In this document: in pieces, positions 46,465 to 58,039 of the stretch | How the letters are laid out: each line of letters begins with the position of its first letter | Position numbering within the stretch: position 1 is the stretch's first letter | Source of the DNA: Clarireedia homoeocarpa | Lineage: Eukaryota; Ascomycota; Leotiomycetes; Helotiales; Rutstroemiaceae | Length of the DNA stretch: 64,000 nt | Direction: 5' to 3' | Assembly (NCBI GenBank): GCA_001465935.1 | Contig: LNKV01000052.1 | Coordinates: 124,001-188,000 of the forward strand | Made by a program: the position numbers and the translations under genes | The notes under the pieces: model-generated | What the model saw: only the letters and a program-made list of their open reading frames with translations | What the model was told of the DNA's origin: nothing | Databases searched by the model: none

Positions 46465-46843
46465 CGGAAGTTTGATTCAGACTCGATGAGAGTACCCTGT
46501 AGCTATAGCGCCGTAAGTCTATAAATTTAGTAGGCCAATTTTTAGGAAAACACCCTGTGATTACAGGGTATAAGCATTATAATTCAGTGGTCTCTACTTT
46601 CTGATTGGATACTTTAGAAAACAAGTTGTTGTGCCCTGTAAATACAGGCTCTGAGCGCAGCAATTCTGCTGAATAACAAGCTGTTGGGCCCTGTAAATAC
46701 AGGCTCTGAGCGCAGCAATTCTACTGAATAACAAGTGTCTCATTGACCGATTTAGCGGATTACGAGTAGGCCTATAAATACAGGGCTTTAAAACGCTTGT
46801 GCTTTCAACAAAGTATTCTTATCGAGTTTGAATCAAACTTTCG
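46465..46843. mobile_element. 379-bp terminal-inverted-repeat element (MITE-like)
   Basis: Ends CGGAAGTTTGATTCAGACTC and (reverse complement) CGAAAGTTTGATTCAAACTC are inverted repeats extending over about 30 bases, flanked by TA on each side (46463-46464, 46844-46845). The interior has no gene but carries four CCTGTNATTACAGG-type short palindromes (near 46551, 46635, 46691 and 46768) and a tandem repeat of about 56 bp that includes two of them (about 46620-46735). TA duplication points to Tc1/mariner-type mobilisation. Confidence 0.8.
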
Positions 46844-47125
46844 TATTAGTTGACTAATAAGGTAATATTATATATACTTCTTTTTTGTATTTCAGTTTAT
46901 ATAAAATTATAGACTAGTATAAAAATAGAACTTTTATATATCTATATATTTTAATTATATAAATATATCTGATTTCTAATTTTAACTATATTATAATATC
47001 TTAAAATCTAAATATAAACTAAAAATATTTTAAAGTTAATAATAAACTTTTTCGATAAAATTTAATAAAATTATTTTATTTTTATTTTTTTATTTATTAG
47101 TTTTCTATATATTAAAATTATAATC
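46844..47125. repeat. AT-rich, RIP-like stretch
   Basis: Almost only A and T, similar to 43850-44400, ending abruptly at about 47125 where GC-rich sequence (GCGGCCGCCGC, GGGCCGGCC) begins. Confidence 0.6.
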
Positions 47126-47487
47126 TCAGTCGTGGTGCTTGCCCCCCCGAGTTTAGCGGCCGCCGCATCAGGCAAGGTGCGTGCACGGGCCGGCCGCCGC
47201 TTTCAACATCTATAAAAGTTCGCGCTCACCTCTCCTCAACCAACTTCTTCTTCATCTCTCTCCTAACACCCCTCTCTTCGCGGCTTGACCGCGTTATGCA
47301 CTATCGACTCCTCTGTTGGGGGGATCCACTCAGTATGCCTCATCACAGCTGAAGAGCCTTGATAGCACGGCCGGTTTGAAGCCAAACCCCTCGACCTTCC
47401 TTGATCTGCTACTCTGGAATCGATGCTTGTGACTGTTGCGATGGCAATCATTCCTCTAGATGGCATCGCATTGCTCGAGATACGAGC
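47126..47487. other. GC-rich segment with promoter-like end
   Basis: A sharp jump to GC, then TATAAAAG (47212) and a CT-rich leader. This looks like the promoter of the frame starting at 47488. Confidence 0.4.
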
Positions 47488-47908
47488 ATGAGCCCAAGTC
47501 GCTGCCCTCGCCTCCTTCGCCTCTTTGCTACATTATCCCAATCCTCAAGGCAATACCTGCTCGGTGACCGCGACAGGGGAGACTTGCACTTGGCATCATC
47601 TCTATACGATATGACCTGGCCAATGGAAGAAATGCCTCACGACAACGTGGCCAGCTTCTGTCTGATTGCGATGTTACATTACGCATTGGGGTAAGGATTT
47701 CGGTGAGCCCCTCAGGTCGGTATGACGACGATATGCGCTGATACCTGCATCTAGGCTGATCTGTGACGAGAAGGACTGGTTTCTGCTAGGTGTGGCTATG
47801 GCAGATAACGATCTGCATAAAAAAAGCAATATCGCAGGCTTTCCTGAGCATCCTACGGACCGAATACGAAACGCCGGCGTTGGCATAGATCACAAGCATA
47901 CAGGTTGA
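47488..47908 (+). CDS. unknown protein, probably degenerate or incomplete
   Basis: The frame from an ATG at 47488 is joined by a 64-bp intron (47691-47754) and ends at 47908, about 118 aa. It contains MEEMPHDNVASFCLIAMLHYALG and, after the splice, LICDEKDWFLLGVAMADNDL. Immediately beyond, another frame continues in similar style for about 60 codons, as if one base were inserted near 47903. No known family. A second MPHD-like piece occurs near 48694. Confidence 0.35.
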
Positions 47909-49312
47909 CACGGAAGATTACAAGAAAATAGATCATACGACCTCGGAAGGAGCTCGATCCGCAGTCCTTGCATGTTGGAAGGATGGATATTGTGATCGAG
48001 CTTGTTCCGAGGACCAATTGGCCCAGGGTGCTGCCTACAGCAGGACTTCCGCGGCGCTAGAATGGGCGCAGCATGATCTACACTACGGGGTCTCATTTCT
48101 GTAAAGGGAAGGTTGTTCGGGTTCAGCTACACGGGAGATGGCCGTATGCTGAGGTGTCCTCCTACTCCGACCCACCTCCAATCTCCCTTACATCGGTCTC
48201 GCCGTACGATCACCAGCTCAATATCCTACTTTTGACAGGATGGTTTGTTGGCGCCGGAGTAGATACACGATCACCTGGAGCTGCACAGTTTCATATCTAC
48301 AAAGGGAAGGTTCTTTTAGCACGCTGGATAGGCGAGAAGGGGCTATTGGGAATATGCACGCTTTGTCACCGATGATCGAGAAATGACGTTAGGGAAATGT
48401 CTTGCGCGAGAAGGGCTGTGTCAGGAACAAGGTGTTTGCGTCATGAGAGTACGCGGAAGCTTGCAGAGGATGGTCTTTCTAGTGATCTAAGTCAAACTGC
48501 TACTGCGACTTCGACAATTTTGATCGCACGAGCCAAAGTACACGCTGAGGTCCACACCTCTATCCAATCCGCCTCTGTCCTCCTTGCCCTTGCATATCTC
48601 CAACCCCCTCGACTACGTGCTCGATAGCGCTGGTGACGAGGGGCTCGTTTCGGTCTTTCTTGGCCCCTCGCTAAGTATTGCCCAATCGCAAAAATGCCTC
48701 ACGATAGTGATGTACCTGCCTGGTTGTTCAGCCGTGTCACGAATCGCTTCATCGTAAAGCAGAACTAATCGGACAACCTTTCCGCGTTCCAAGACGAGTC
48801 AAAGGTGGCGTATGCCTTGAATTGGGCTGACTTATGATGAGACAGGGCGATCTCCACCAGAGATGCTCCAGTCTCCTACATGTTCTAAAGCAAACGGCCA
48901 AATACTGGCGGTTCAAGAACTTGAGGCGCATATGGATGGGACGTGGGTGGTCACAAGGGTCGTGGTAGGCTATAGAAGCGGGTTGGTGATGCGATATGCT
49001 TGATGTTTCTGCTAGGATATAGTTCGCATGGAGCTGTTTATTGCTGCAATGGGAGCGTCCGCCGGTTATGGCCTGCATGATAGAGAGCTGAGGAGAGTTG
49101 CAGGTTGGAATAGGCGAAAGCTTGAGGAGAGAACGCGGAAGACTGCAGATAGTACGTTTAAGTAAGTAGCCCGAAAAATGTATTTAAACTTTTCATTTTC
49201 CCCGTTCTACTTTTTTTGTGCATCCCTCCTCCGAGCCATTTGACTTGTCATCAGTAGCCACAGAGATCAGGCAGTTTCTTGAATATCGTCAATCACTTTC
49301 GCATTCCTCAAA
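47909..49312. other. decayed coding-like sequence
   Basis: Protein-like pieces change frame and strand (for example 48073-48375 plus; 49030-49160 plus with MELFIAAMGASAGYGL). The words TCTxxAAAGGGAAGGTT recur at about 48090 and 48290. I cannot build a gene. Confidence 0.35.
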
Positions 49313-50901
49313 ATGACTTCTTTTCAACCTATCCCTTATACCTATGTACCAACTGCCCCACGTTCCAAGAAGGCAACTGCTCAGAAGCAATGTATTCTTC
49401 CTACCAAGGAGCCATGCAATGAGTCAAGAAGGAGGAGAAATGGCGATGACGATTCAGGCTACAGTTCGGAAGATCGAGGTACGCTAGCTCTATTGTTGAG
49501 GCATTGATATACTCTCTTTCTAGTGATGGTAACTGAACATTTTGTACAGAGATCAACACCATTTGCAACAGCAACGACGATGAATTCAACTTCGATCTTT
49601 CTGCACGATATAGCCCATTACAAGTAAATCTACGAGAGGTCTTGCATTTGGGACAGGAGGTCCGGGATGATGAGATGGCTTTTCAGCACATCGACAACAA
49701 CGCTCCTACCTCAACAGAGACAATCCTTGATCCTCAATTATACCTAGGAGCCTCGACAGGACTTCCCCAAAGTCAGGATATTCAAGGTATGCGTGTTAGC
49801 TCTTGATAACGATGATAAAACAATCTTCTGATCTTATACACTGCAGATATAGATTCGCCTAGTCATAGTAAAAGCAGGCAAGGCATACCCGAGATCTCAA
49901 TACATCACGCTCTTCCTGTTGTATTGGATAGCAACGAGGCAGGAAGTGAGAGAAGACCATTTGGCTGCCAAGCAGGGTTATTTCCGGTATCCAACGAGCA
50001 AGAGAAGCTCTCAGCCGGCGGCTCCCCTTCTCTTCCTTCGAATCATCCGATCGAGCTATCATATCCTCAGAGTACTTGCGATCAAGACCAGAGTAGTCTT
50101 AGCTATCCTACATTCGAGGAGCTTGAATATACGCCTGAACCATATTTCCAAGAAAAGAAGATGGAACGATGCCTCCAGCAGCACAGAGCTATAACCGTAG
50201 GATCCACGAAGGAGGGGGAAGAGAATAAACAGCAGGAATACAGGAAACGGCGATATCTATCGGAAACCGAGATTGATAACGACGTACGACCTGCAAAACA
50301 GCTAAGAACTCGATCACTTTCTATCAACAACGAGCAAACCTTATCCCGACATAATAGTATAGAAAGTCGTCTCTGGCCGCGTTATATCGAAAGTCCATCC
50401 TTTACCACTCCATCTCCTATAACTATCTCTTCTATATCAGACTTTGGTAGGCATTCACCAGCAGCCAGCAATAGCAATCATTGCCATTCACTACGATCCG
50501 CAACAAGTCCCTCTCTTGTAGAGCCAGCACCAACCGCCGAATATCAGGAGTGGCCTTTCCAAGGATTTCTTAAACGTACTAAGATCGGAAATGATACGAC
50601 CTATAATCTTGAGTTTCGGTTGCAAGATGTTCCAGAACAGCTTCATCTCCCGATTCTCTCCGAAGCATTGGGCATTAGCGAAGTTGCGCAAAGCGTGCCC
50701 CCTCGCAGCATTCCACATTCCAGGGTACAGCCAGCAAGATTGCGGGCTAAGGGAAAGCGTGTTCGTTGGGAACCAGAAGAACACGAGACGATAGTGAGAA
50801 TGAAGAAGGACGGCTGTTCCTGGGAGGAGATCCACGACGCTCTCCCGCACCGAACACAAGCAGCTATTCAGGTGCAGTATTCTACGAAACTCAAGAAGTA
50901 G
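49313..50901 (+). CDS. SANT/Myb-like DNA-binding protein
   Basis: Exons 49313-49478, 49550-49786 and 49847-50901 give 485 aa. The N-terminal two thirds are polar and disordered, with Ser/Pro/Gln and a basic cluster (QEYRKRRYLSE). Near the C-terminus lies EWPFQGFLKRTKIGNDTTYNLEF, a compact block found beside Myb domains in fungal proteins. Then comes RVRWEPEEHETIVRMKKDGCSWEEIHDALPHRTQAAIQVQY, a single Myb/SANT-type helix-turn-helix with the spaced Trp residues. It probably binds DNA in the nucleus; its targets are unknown. It lies 480 bp from a dead transposase, so it may belong to a mobile or rapidly duplicated gene family. Confidence 0.8.
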
Positions 50902-51379
50902 CTATCTCTTACACTATATTTCTTCATTTAAGAATACATTTTGTTAAAACGATAACTACATAACTGGACTTCACGATCGGTAGGATCAGAAGAAGGGCCT
51001 TTGGTAAGGATTTGCAGAAGTCGAATTCCCACCTATACATAGTGCCGGCTACGAATCTGAATTGATCGTCAGATCATTATTCTTCCTCGAAAATTTCTCA
51101 CCCCCGGCGAAGCAGAACATGGGCAATCCTCTAGTACACCTTTCTACCTCCGTTCCCCTTCGATAACTCTCTATCATAACAAGAGTCGCTCCCATATATC
51201 GGTATCCACTACAGGACCACCTGTGGGATAAGCTGCCCCGGTCGAAATAACCTTCTACTTCTGAGGCTGGCAGAGGCGTACGTTCCTAGGCTGGCTGGCA
51301 GTAGGCATCATAGGGGTTATGCAGCGGGTCAGGTGTGGGCTGGATGTGGCAGAAGATTGGATAATGAGATGAAGTATTA
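50902..51379. other. intergenic
   Basis: No frame of interest; probably the flank of the transposase relic. Confidence 0.45.
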
Positions 51380-51920
51380 ATCGTAGGGAAGAAGTCTGAA
51401 GGTGCTATAGATACTGAGATTGCGGATGCCCTCAATCTTGATCGCGGCTCAGTACGATACACTGTGAAGCAGATACTATTACGGCCGACAGGAGAGGATA
51501 TACTACGAGCTATGCGAAAGAAATCATATACCGAACGAGATGAACGAATCCTACTACGTTATATACGACTATGGCCAAAGGCAACCTATAAACAGGCTAT
51601 CGACGCGTGTGGATTGAGTTGTAAGCCTACTACAGTTAAGAAGATTTTGAAGAAGTATGGAATCTCTAATTGGCGGGCTAAGAAGCGGCCAGAGCTCACA
51701 GAGGAGCATGCACTTAAACAGCTTGCATGGTGCTTAGCATGGAGGGATTGGCAGTGGAGGAATGGGGCTTGATTATATGGAGTGACGAGTGTTCAGTAGA
51801 GCGGGGGCAGGGTAAAAGGACAGATTAGGTCTTCCGTACGCCGGCAGATAAGTGGAAGAAGGAGCTACTACGACCTCTCGTGATCGTATACGTCCGTACG
51901 CTATATAGATGTGGTGGGCA
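51380..51920 (+). pseudogene. Tc1/mariner-type transposase relic
   Basis: The N-terminal helix-turn-helix region is present (ADALNLDRGSVRYTVKQILL; YTERDERILLRYIRLWPKATYKQAIDACG; KKILKKYGISNWRAKKRP). A frameshift follows near 51755. The DDE domain then starts with WGLIIWSDECSVERGQGKR, whose first catalytic Asp is in WSDE. A TAG sits where the family has a Trp codon (before VFRTPADKW). The later Asp residues and the 3' end are missing. The element is dead; terminal inverted repeats were not found. Confidence 0.8.
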
Positions 51921-52212
51921 ACAATGTATCTGTCTCACTATTATGCTGTGGATCTTGTGGCTAGTGCTTTCCTTGCCGCGATTGCTTTCTATATCTCCAA
52001 AACCAACTTCCTACCGAGAATTCAGGACGATAAGACTTTCCACTAGGATTACGATTACATCGAGAGAAGTGATGCTCTAACCGGAATCCACGAATACGAC
52101 CTCGTAGTCCTTGACCACGAGTTCCGTCATAACAGCAGTGACGAGTGGACGATCGGGTCTTCGTCGTCGATTTCTTCTGGAGCCAGAAGTCCCGTGGATG
52201 AGAGCCAATCCG

Positions 52213-52552
52213 CGTAGGAGGGCGACACCTTGGCATCTCAAGCTTCAGACAGTTGTGTGCTATTAAAGCTGGCAATGTTGAAATTACAAGATTGCTTATT
52301 TCCGAGGGAGCTTTTGTAAATACAGTCTGGAAACACGGTCCAACAGCACTTCAAGCTGCTTTGAAAGGAGGCAACGTAGAAATAGTCAGGCTGCTGCTGG
52401 ATACCGGGGCTGACGTTAACCTTTCTGGCAATTATGGAACCCGCTATGATGGATGCCCGTTGTCCTACGCTATGATTAGTGGAGTGAAAACTCTCGTCGA
52501 AATGCTCATTTGCGTCGACGAGGTTAGGTACGCCGGCGAGGTACTGATATAG
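52213..52552 (+). pseudogene. ankyrin-repeat fragment
   Basis: About 110 codons with two ankyrin units (GNVEITRLLISEGAFVNT, GNVEIVRLLLDTGADVNL) and part of a third, ending at a stop. No start codon or upstream domain. It is probably the remains of a larger ankyrin protein, cut by the transposon next to it. Confidence 0.7.
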
Positions 52553-53100
52553 CTTATTTGAAACCCTCTTCCGATAGAGCTATCGTAAAGGTAAAATTTG
52601 ATGGGATTCTGATAGGCCTATGGGATATACGAGGGGGCTATACAGCTCCGATAGACCTACCGGAAATGTAGGCTATTCGGAGGTGCCAGATCAATCAGTA
52701 TATTACTCGGCTTGATATCTCCCTATATCAGGCATGTAGTATATAGCTCCCCAATAAGATCTTCAAGCTCAATACCTCAACGGCGCCTGTTCTCATCCAA
52801 GCAGTCAGACCAGGGTACTTTCTCTTCGGGTGTGCCCTTATTCTCACCTAAACAAGTAGCTCTTCCTACGTAGCACGGTACTTATATAAGGAAGAACATT
52901 TCATTGACTTCAGCCGAAGTTTATAACTCAGTTACTATCGCTATCTAACCAATCTTTAATCTACAAGAGATAGTAAGAGTATTTATCCAGTAAATAGCTA
53001 TGTATTATCAATTTCATTTTTCGAATATCCATATCTGGGAAAGAACTGGAAGAGGCTTCTTCATTAAGTCCATTCTTGATATCTATGAGAACTTAACTTT
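52553..53100. other. intergenic, repeat-like
   Basis: TATATAAGGAAGAAC (near 52885) with CT-rich flanks looks LTR-like, but no second copy or clear ends are in the window. Confidence 0.35.
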
Positions 53101-55078
53101 CTAGAAGCTAGCTGGTATCTGTATTCCGTTGCTAAATGGTACATTGGTGAAGCCACTGGGTATAGCCGTCGCTGTTCCGCAATGGAAGGAGGTTGTTGTT
53201 GATTTATCATTGGAAGAGACATATACCACAATCCCGACATATGTATGCCCACAAATACACAAAGGTACATCCGAAATAGTAGCAAAAACGCAGCATCCTG
53301 AATCAGCGGTCGACGATACGCAGGGTGCTGTTGTTACCGGTGTTGGAGATACTGTTGTCCATATCGTAAGGGTCGACACCCAATATAAAGGGCTAGTAGG
53401 TAATATTGTTGTCGTCTTCAGGCTAGCTGAACTTTCTCTTTCGGATGTTGTAATAGATAATATGGTTTTGTCCGGTATTTGGGTTGAAGAACATAGACTA
53501 CTTAGTTCGGACTCTATTGAGTTTGAGGAGACTAAAGGGCTACTTCTACTGTCGGACAGAATAGTCGAAGGATTCAATGAGCTGGACGACGTAGATAGAC
53601 TCATTAAACTGGAACCGGTTTTCGTTGGGTTCGAAGATGCTATGCCACTACTTACGCTGTAGATCGGAAGGATCGAAGGGCTACTTGACGAGGTGGGGTC
53701 TACTGGATTCCATGATATTGTTTGAGATCGTGGAAGAGTAGAAATCCCAGGCATGCCGCTCCTAAGATTGGTATAGGAGGCGTTTGGATATGAAAGTTGA
53801 TTTGTCACGTTTTCGATATTGTCGCCAAGAACATTGAAAAAACTTCCAATAAGACTTCGCGACCCTTGTGTATCAGCACTGCTCTCCCACCACATCGCCC
53901 CGCCGAGGTTCATAGTCCGTATCCAGAGCGATTTCTGGTTTACGACTGCAGGGTTATCGTAACTAATGAGCTCTCGGTTTGTTCCATCCCAACTGTAACT
54001 AGCACCGATATCATTATCATATATTTCTACAGCTCCCTCTAAAGGCAATGTCTTGTAGTCGTAAACTCCTGCTGACCATGTACCCTGACCAACTCCATTG
54101 AATGGTTCTCCTAAGCCATTCGTATTCTTGAATGACCGTCCATAGATAGGTATTCCCAAGACGATCTTATCTGATGCTATCCCTTGAGCAGTATAGTATG
54201 TTACAGATGATGCAGTATCGAAAGGGGTAGAGCTGTTACCGGCTGGGGACAAATTCGCTTGGTGTGCTGTAGCGGTACTCCATGGTCCGGAGTAATCATA
54301 AGCCATAAGGTTCCAAAAGTCTATGTATCGGTCCATGTCTGAGAGCTTCCAGATTTTGTATATACTCGGACCAGCCGATGCTGCAACAGTAAGCAAGAAA
54401 TGGTACGGTGGAACCAAAGAGTCGCCGTACTGGTCGAGAGCATCCCTAATTTCTTGAAGTAAAAGCACATAATTAGTTGCATCTTCTTCGTTTTCTGGAT
54501 ACTCCCAATCAATATCAAGACCATCAAGGCCAAGATTCTGGATTAAGGAAACAGCTGATAATGCAAAAGTTTGTCGACCAGATATAGTAGAGACACTTCC
54601 AGCGAAATTAGTAGAGTAGGTCGAGCCTCCTATCGACAACAATACTTTGAGGTTTCGATTCTGCTTTTTGAGGATATATAGCTGCTGGAAACAACCGTAC
54701 AAATTTTGATCAGAGCTTGTTGAAATATTGCTCACAAAACGTCCACTGATATCTGCATAGTCGTCGGATAGAAATCTGGCAATCTGGTGAGAAATGCTAT
54801 TCTTCACAAAGGAATAAGAGAACTTACACAGTACCCGACTTAGCATCAATATTTGCAAAAGCATAAAGCACATGTGTAAGATTAGCAGCAGGTAAGTCTT
54901 GAGGGAAAAAATGTCTGCCGTAAATTGCCCTATAGAAAGGTTAGTAGAAATTGAATACTAGATTAAAGAAACTTAACCAATTAACAAAGTAGGCGGCATT
55001 TCGATATCCCTTAATTGCAGTTCCTAGAACTATAAAGTAACATATAAGATAAATAAATAACAAGTTCTGTAGTTTCAT
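53101..55078 (-). CDS. secreted GH18 chitinase with Ser/Thr-rich tail
   Basis: Exons 54978-55078, 54929-54828 and 53101-54775 give 625 aa. A signal peptide (MKLQNLLFIYLICYFIVLGTA) precedes the GH18 barrel: GYRNAAYFVNW, NLKVLLSIGG, the catalytic LDGLDIDWEYP with the acid Glu near residue 159, FWNLMAYDYSG, KIVLGIPIYGRSF and SLWIRTMNLGGAMWWE. After about residue 370 a long Ser/Thr/Pro-rich, probably O-glycosylated stretch follows and a Cys-containing end (CVSSTADSGCCVFATISDVPLC). It should cut chitin in the wall, in mycoparasitism, or in hyphal growth. The tail may anchor it to the wall. No chitin-binding domain is seen at the N-terminus. Confidence 0.93.
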
Positions 55079-55526
55079 ATTTGATATTTTGTATATCTTA
55101 GAAGAAAATTTTATTTAAACAAAGAAAGATAAAATTAAGACTTTATAATACAATTGTACAAAAATAAGAGACAGCATTTTTCTATTTTTAGATTTTAAGT
55201 AGTATAATTGTTGTACTAGTATTTTGAAGACTATGCACCAAGCAAATAAAGGGTACATTCTTTCTTAGCTACTTGTAAATATTAATGTAGCTTTCGATTG
55301 ATAGGTACCTTTTCCTAAGAGTACTTTAGTAACTAGATGTACTTCCAAAAGTTTGAGTAACCTTTCCTTTTGGTACTTTACTTAGAAGTGTTACCTATAT
55401 ATTTTAGTGTACATTATAGTCTTAGGTACTATCTTAAAACGTTGTACCTATCAGTTGATTTCGTATCTATTCTTGAACTAATTTTGCCTTAAGGTTATGT
55501 TATTTGCTATGTGGTATTTCTTCGTA
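55079..55526. other. intergenic, AT-rich
   Basis: Upstream of the chitinase. GTACTT/GGTAC words repeat irregularly (55290-55460). No gene. Confidence 0.5.
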
Positions 55527-57847
55527 TCATATTCTCCTTATAACAGTATGATCTGCTGGGTTTTCCCCCAACTTTCGACGTTTTTGGCCCCTGGATTCAA
55601 CTACTATAATAATTTTCTTTTCTATATCAACTAGATGATCATAGCACTCCTCCCATGTCCAATATTTTCCAAACTCATCCATTAATGAATAGTTGCTCTC
55701 GGCATAATGTTTGGCGGCTCCATTGACCACTTGCTTGGAGAACGACACTCTCGCAAGAATATTCTCTTCCACGTCAATAAAATCAACCTGCAAGTCTGGA
55801 TTGACTAAAAGCTGTTCTTGTTCTATTTCTGGAGCCGATTGCATCAGTTGCCCCGGTTCTGTATTGTGTGTTGAACGGTCATCATCTATTTGTAGTACCA
55901 GTTCTTCTGGTTCGGTGTTGTGAATTGCCTCATCACTCTCTGACCCTATACCTAGCTCATCTAAATTAACCCCATCAGCAATTACTGGCATTTTATTAGA
56001 ACTCATGTCACCTTTATCCTCGTCAGATATATGGATATAACCAAAGAAAGCGAGATATATACAGCGTTTCACAAAGAAAGAGCTAATATCTACCCCGTCG
56101 CTTGCATATTCCCCCAATTGACGATGCATTGTTCTTAAAAATAGATGTACACGATCCTCCGAGGTAGTAACGCAAGCTCGACCACATCGCCTAGAAAGTG
56201 GCTCCCCAACTCCCACAGAGGTTATACTTGGGGCAATAGTTCTGTTAGTAACTATCGTGGAGCTCGAAAGGTACTCTGTAAAAGCTTCAATAAGGCTCGT
56301 TGGGGGGCTTCCTTGGAATCTAAATATCTCTTTCGGCAGTGTATTCAACATATCATTCAGTAACCTCTCAGTGGGATCTTCTAGAGCTTCCGGAATATTT
56401 AAAGTCCGGAAACCTAATCGACGGCTTAGATTCAAGAGCCTGAAACCTAGAAATCGCTTCGGTGCATTGACAGTTTGGCGGATTGGATTCATATTCTTCT
56501 TTGAAGAAAGGTTCGAGGGATCAGTGAAATATCTCATTGCGCAAAGATATAACTGGCGAATAGCAAGATCAAAAATATAATCAAATGATCCAAGTACCGT
56601 AGAAAATGATATCTCACTATCTTGAATATCGATAGACTTTCTATCATTGGTAGAAGCCAAGCAAAGAAAACGTAGACTCTCCCTTAAAGTCCTTTTTTTA
56701 TCATCGGGCTCTGGGAGAATCGCACGGATAGCTTTAGAAACAGGTTCCAAAAACCTGAGATCCTTGAAAAGAGTAAAGATACTCGGGATCAAATAATCAA
56801 GCTCAAGAACCTTATGTTCAATGTTTCTGCGAACAACTGGGTCAATAGTATGTCTGAAGAGAGCTTTGGTCTTCATTTGCTCTTTCACAAATCCTGCGTC
56901 CAGTCTCGATACTGCTGGTACCCGTAATTCGATCGATTTTACTGTGTCCTCATCTAACTTCTCCATCAAAGTCGCATCGTCGCTCAAAATCTTGCTCCAA
57001 GTTCTTCTAATTACTTCGATATAATGAGAAATTTCCTACATTAATCAGTATTATATTCTATAAGCCTGTTGCTTGGAGTTACCTCATCACATCGAATAGA
57101 TAAAAAGATATCCATCGATCCTAAGTGGAATGCGCTCCACAGCCCCCGGAATGGTAGGATAGAATCAAGGGCATGAATAAGCAACCGTCTCTTGAGAAGT
57201 TTATTAAGGTCTCGATCCTGGTTAGGACTCAATCTAGCTCGCCATCTATCTTCTCCAATTTTATCACCATTGAACTGACAAAGCCTGATTTGCCGGAAGA
57301 TTTCGCCACCCGAGTAATTTGTTGAATACGAATAACCTTCTTTCAACACTTGTTGTACTCTCTCATCTAGCGCTACTCGGAGTTAGTGAAGTCATAGATA
57401 AGTGTACTATAGATATATACCAGGGGCAAACAAATCTACTAGCCACCATTGATCGCCAGAAGGAAGATAGCTATTCGCTGCTAAGATTCGATGTTGTCCG
57501 TGGAGGCAATTCAAATTTATATGTAGAGGGATATTATACGAAGTAGGTTGTAGAATTGATTTGGTTTTAAAATCTTCTTCGTTCAGAGAGAGATATGATA
57601 ATATTTGCTGATAGTCGATATCAGCCACTATCGCTGGAACACTACAGTCTTTCTCATGCTGGAGACAACCTTCCGCACTGAAATCTCGTATTAATGAATC
57701 TACTATCTTTTGATCAACAGGGCGAATAGGATCCAGAAATTGTAGTTGTGTAGTTCGAACTTTTGCTGTACCTCTGAAGTGCACAGCTTTCTTCTCCGCA
57801 AGATCCTTTTCTAGTGATGCTAATAACCGAAGACCAAGTGAATTCAT
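55527..57847 (-). CDS. DUF3723 family protein
   Basis: Exons 57421-57847, 57083-57372 and 55527-57035 with introns of only 47 and 48 bp give 741 aa. The N-terminus resembles a ParB/Srx-like fold: IVDSLIRDFSAEGC, then NCLHGQHRILAAN, with an HGQHR core where ParB has a GExR motif. Next comes the DUF3723 pattern (WWLVDLFAPG, GEIFRQIRLCQFN, WRARLSPNQDRDL, LLIHALDSILPFRGLWSAFHLGSMD). The rest is helical and ends in a basic KRRKLGEN tail. Function is unknown. DUF3723 genes are recurrent cargo of giant Starship transposons in Pezizomycotina (Gluck-Thaler and colleagues), so mobility is plausible. It is divergent from the pseudokinase, 192 bp apart, and appears intact. Confidence 0.85.
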
Positions 57848-58039
57848 TTCTAGATATTTGATTGCTGTAAAAGTTGTACCCGAGAGCTTTAAGATGCTTT
57901 TTTACCTCGTATAACTAAAAATAGTATAAAGTATGGCCTACACAATTCTGAGGGCTCTATTTATATGCAAGGTCTTTCTTCATGATAAGTATCAATGCTT
58001 TTATTCTTTGACTTTAAAGACAAAAATACCAATATCATA
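57848..58039. promoter_or_regulatory. bidirectional promoter, DUF3723 / pseudokinase
   Basis: Only 192 bp separates two divergent starts, so the genes probably share control. TATTTATATGC (57958-57968) is the only core-like element I see. Confidence 0.5.

Noticed and set aside
52553..53060. LTR-like sequence with TATATAAGG
   Set aside because: No paired LTR, no TG...CA ends or target duplication identified in the window.
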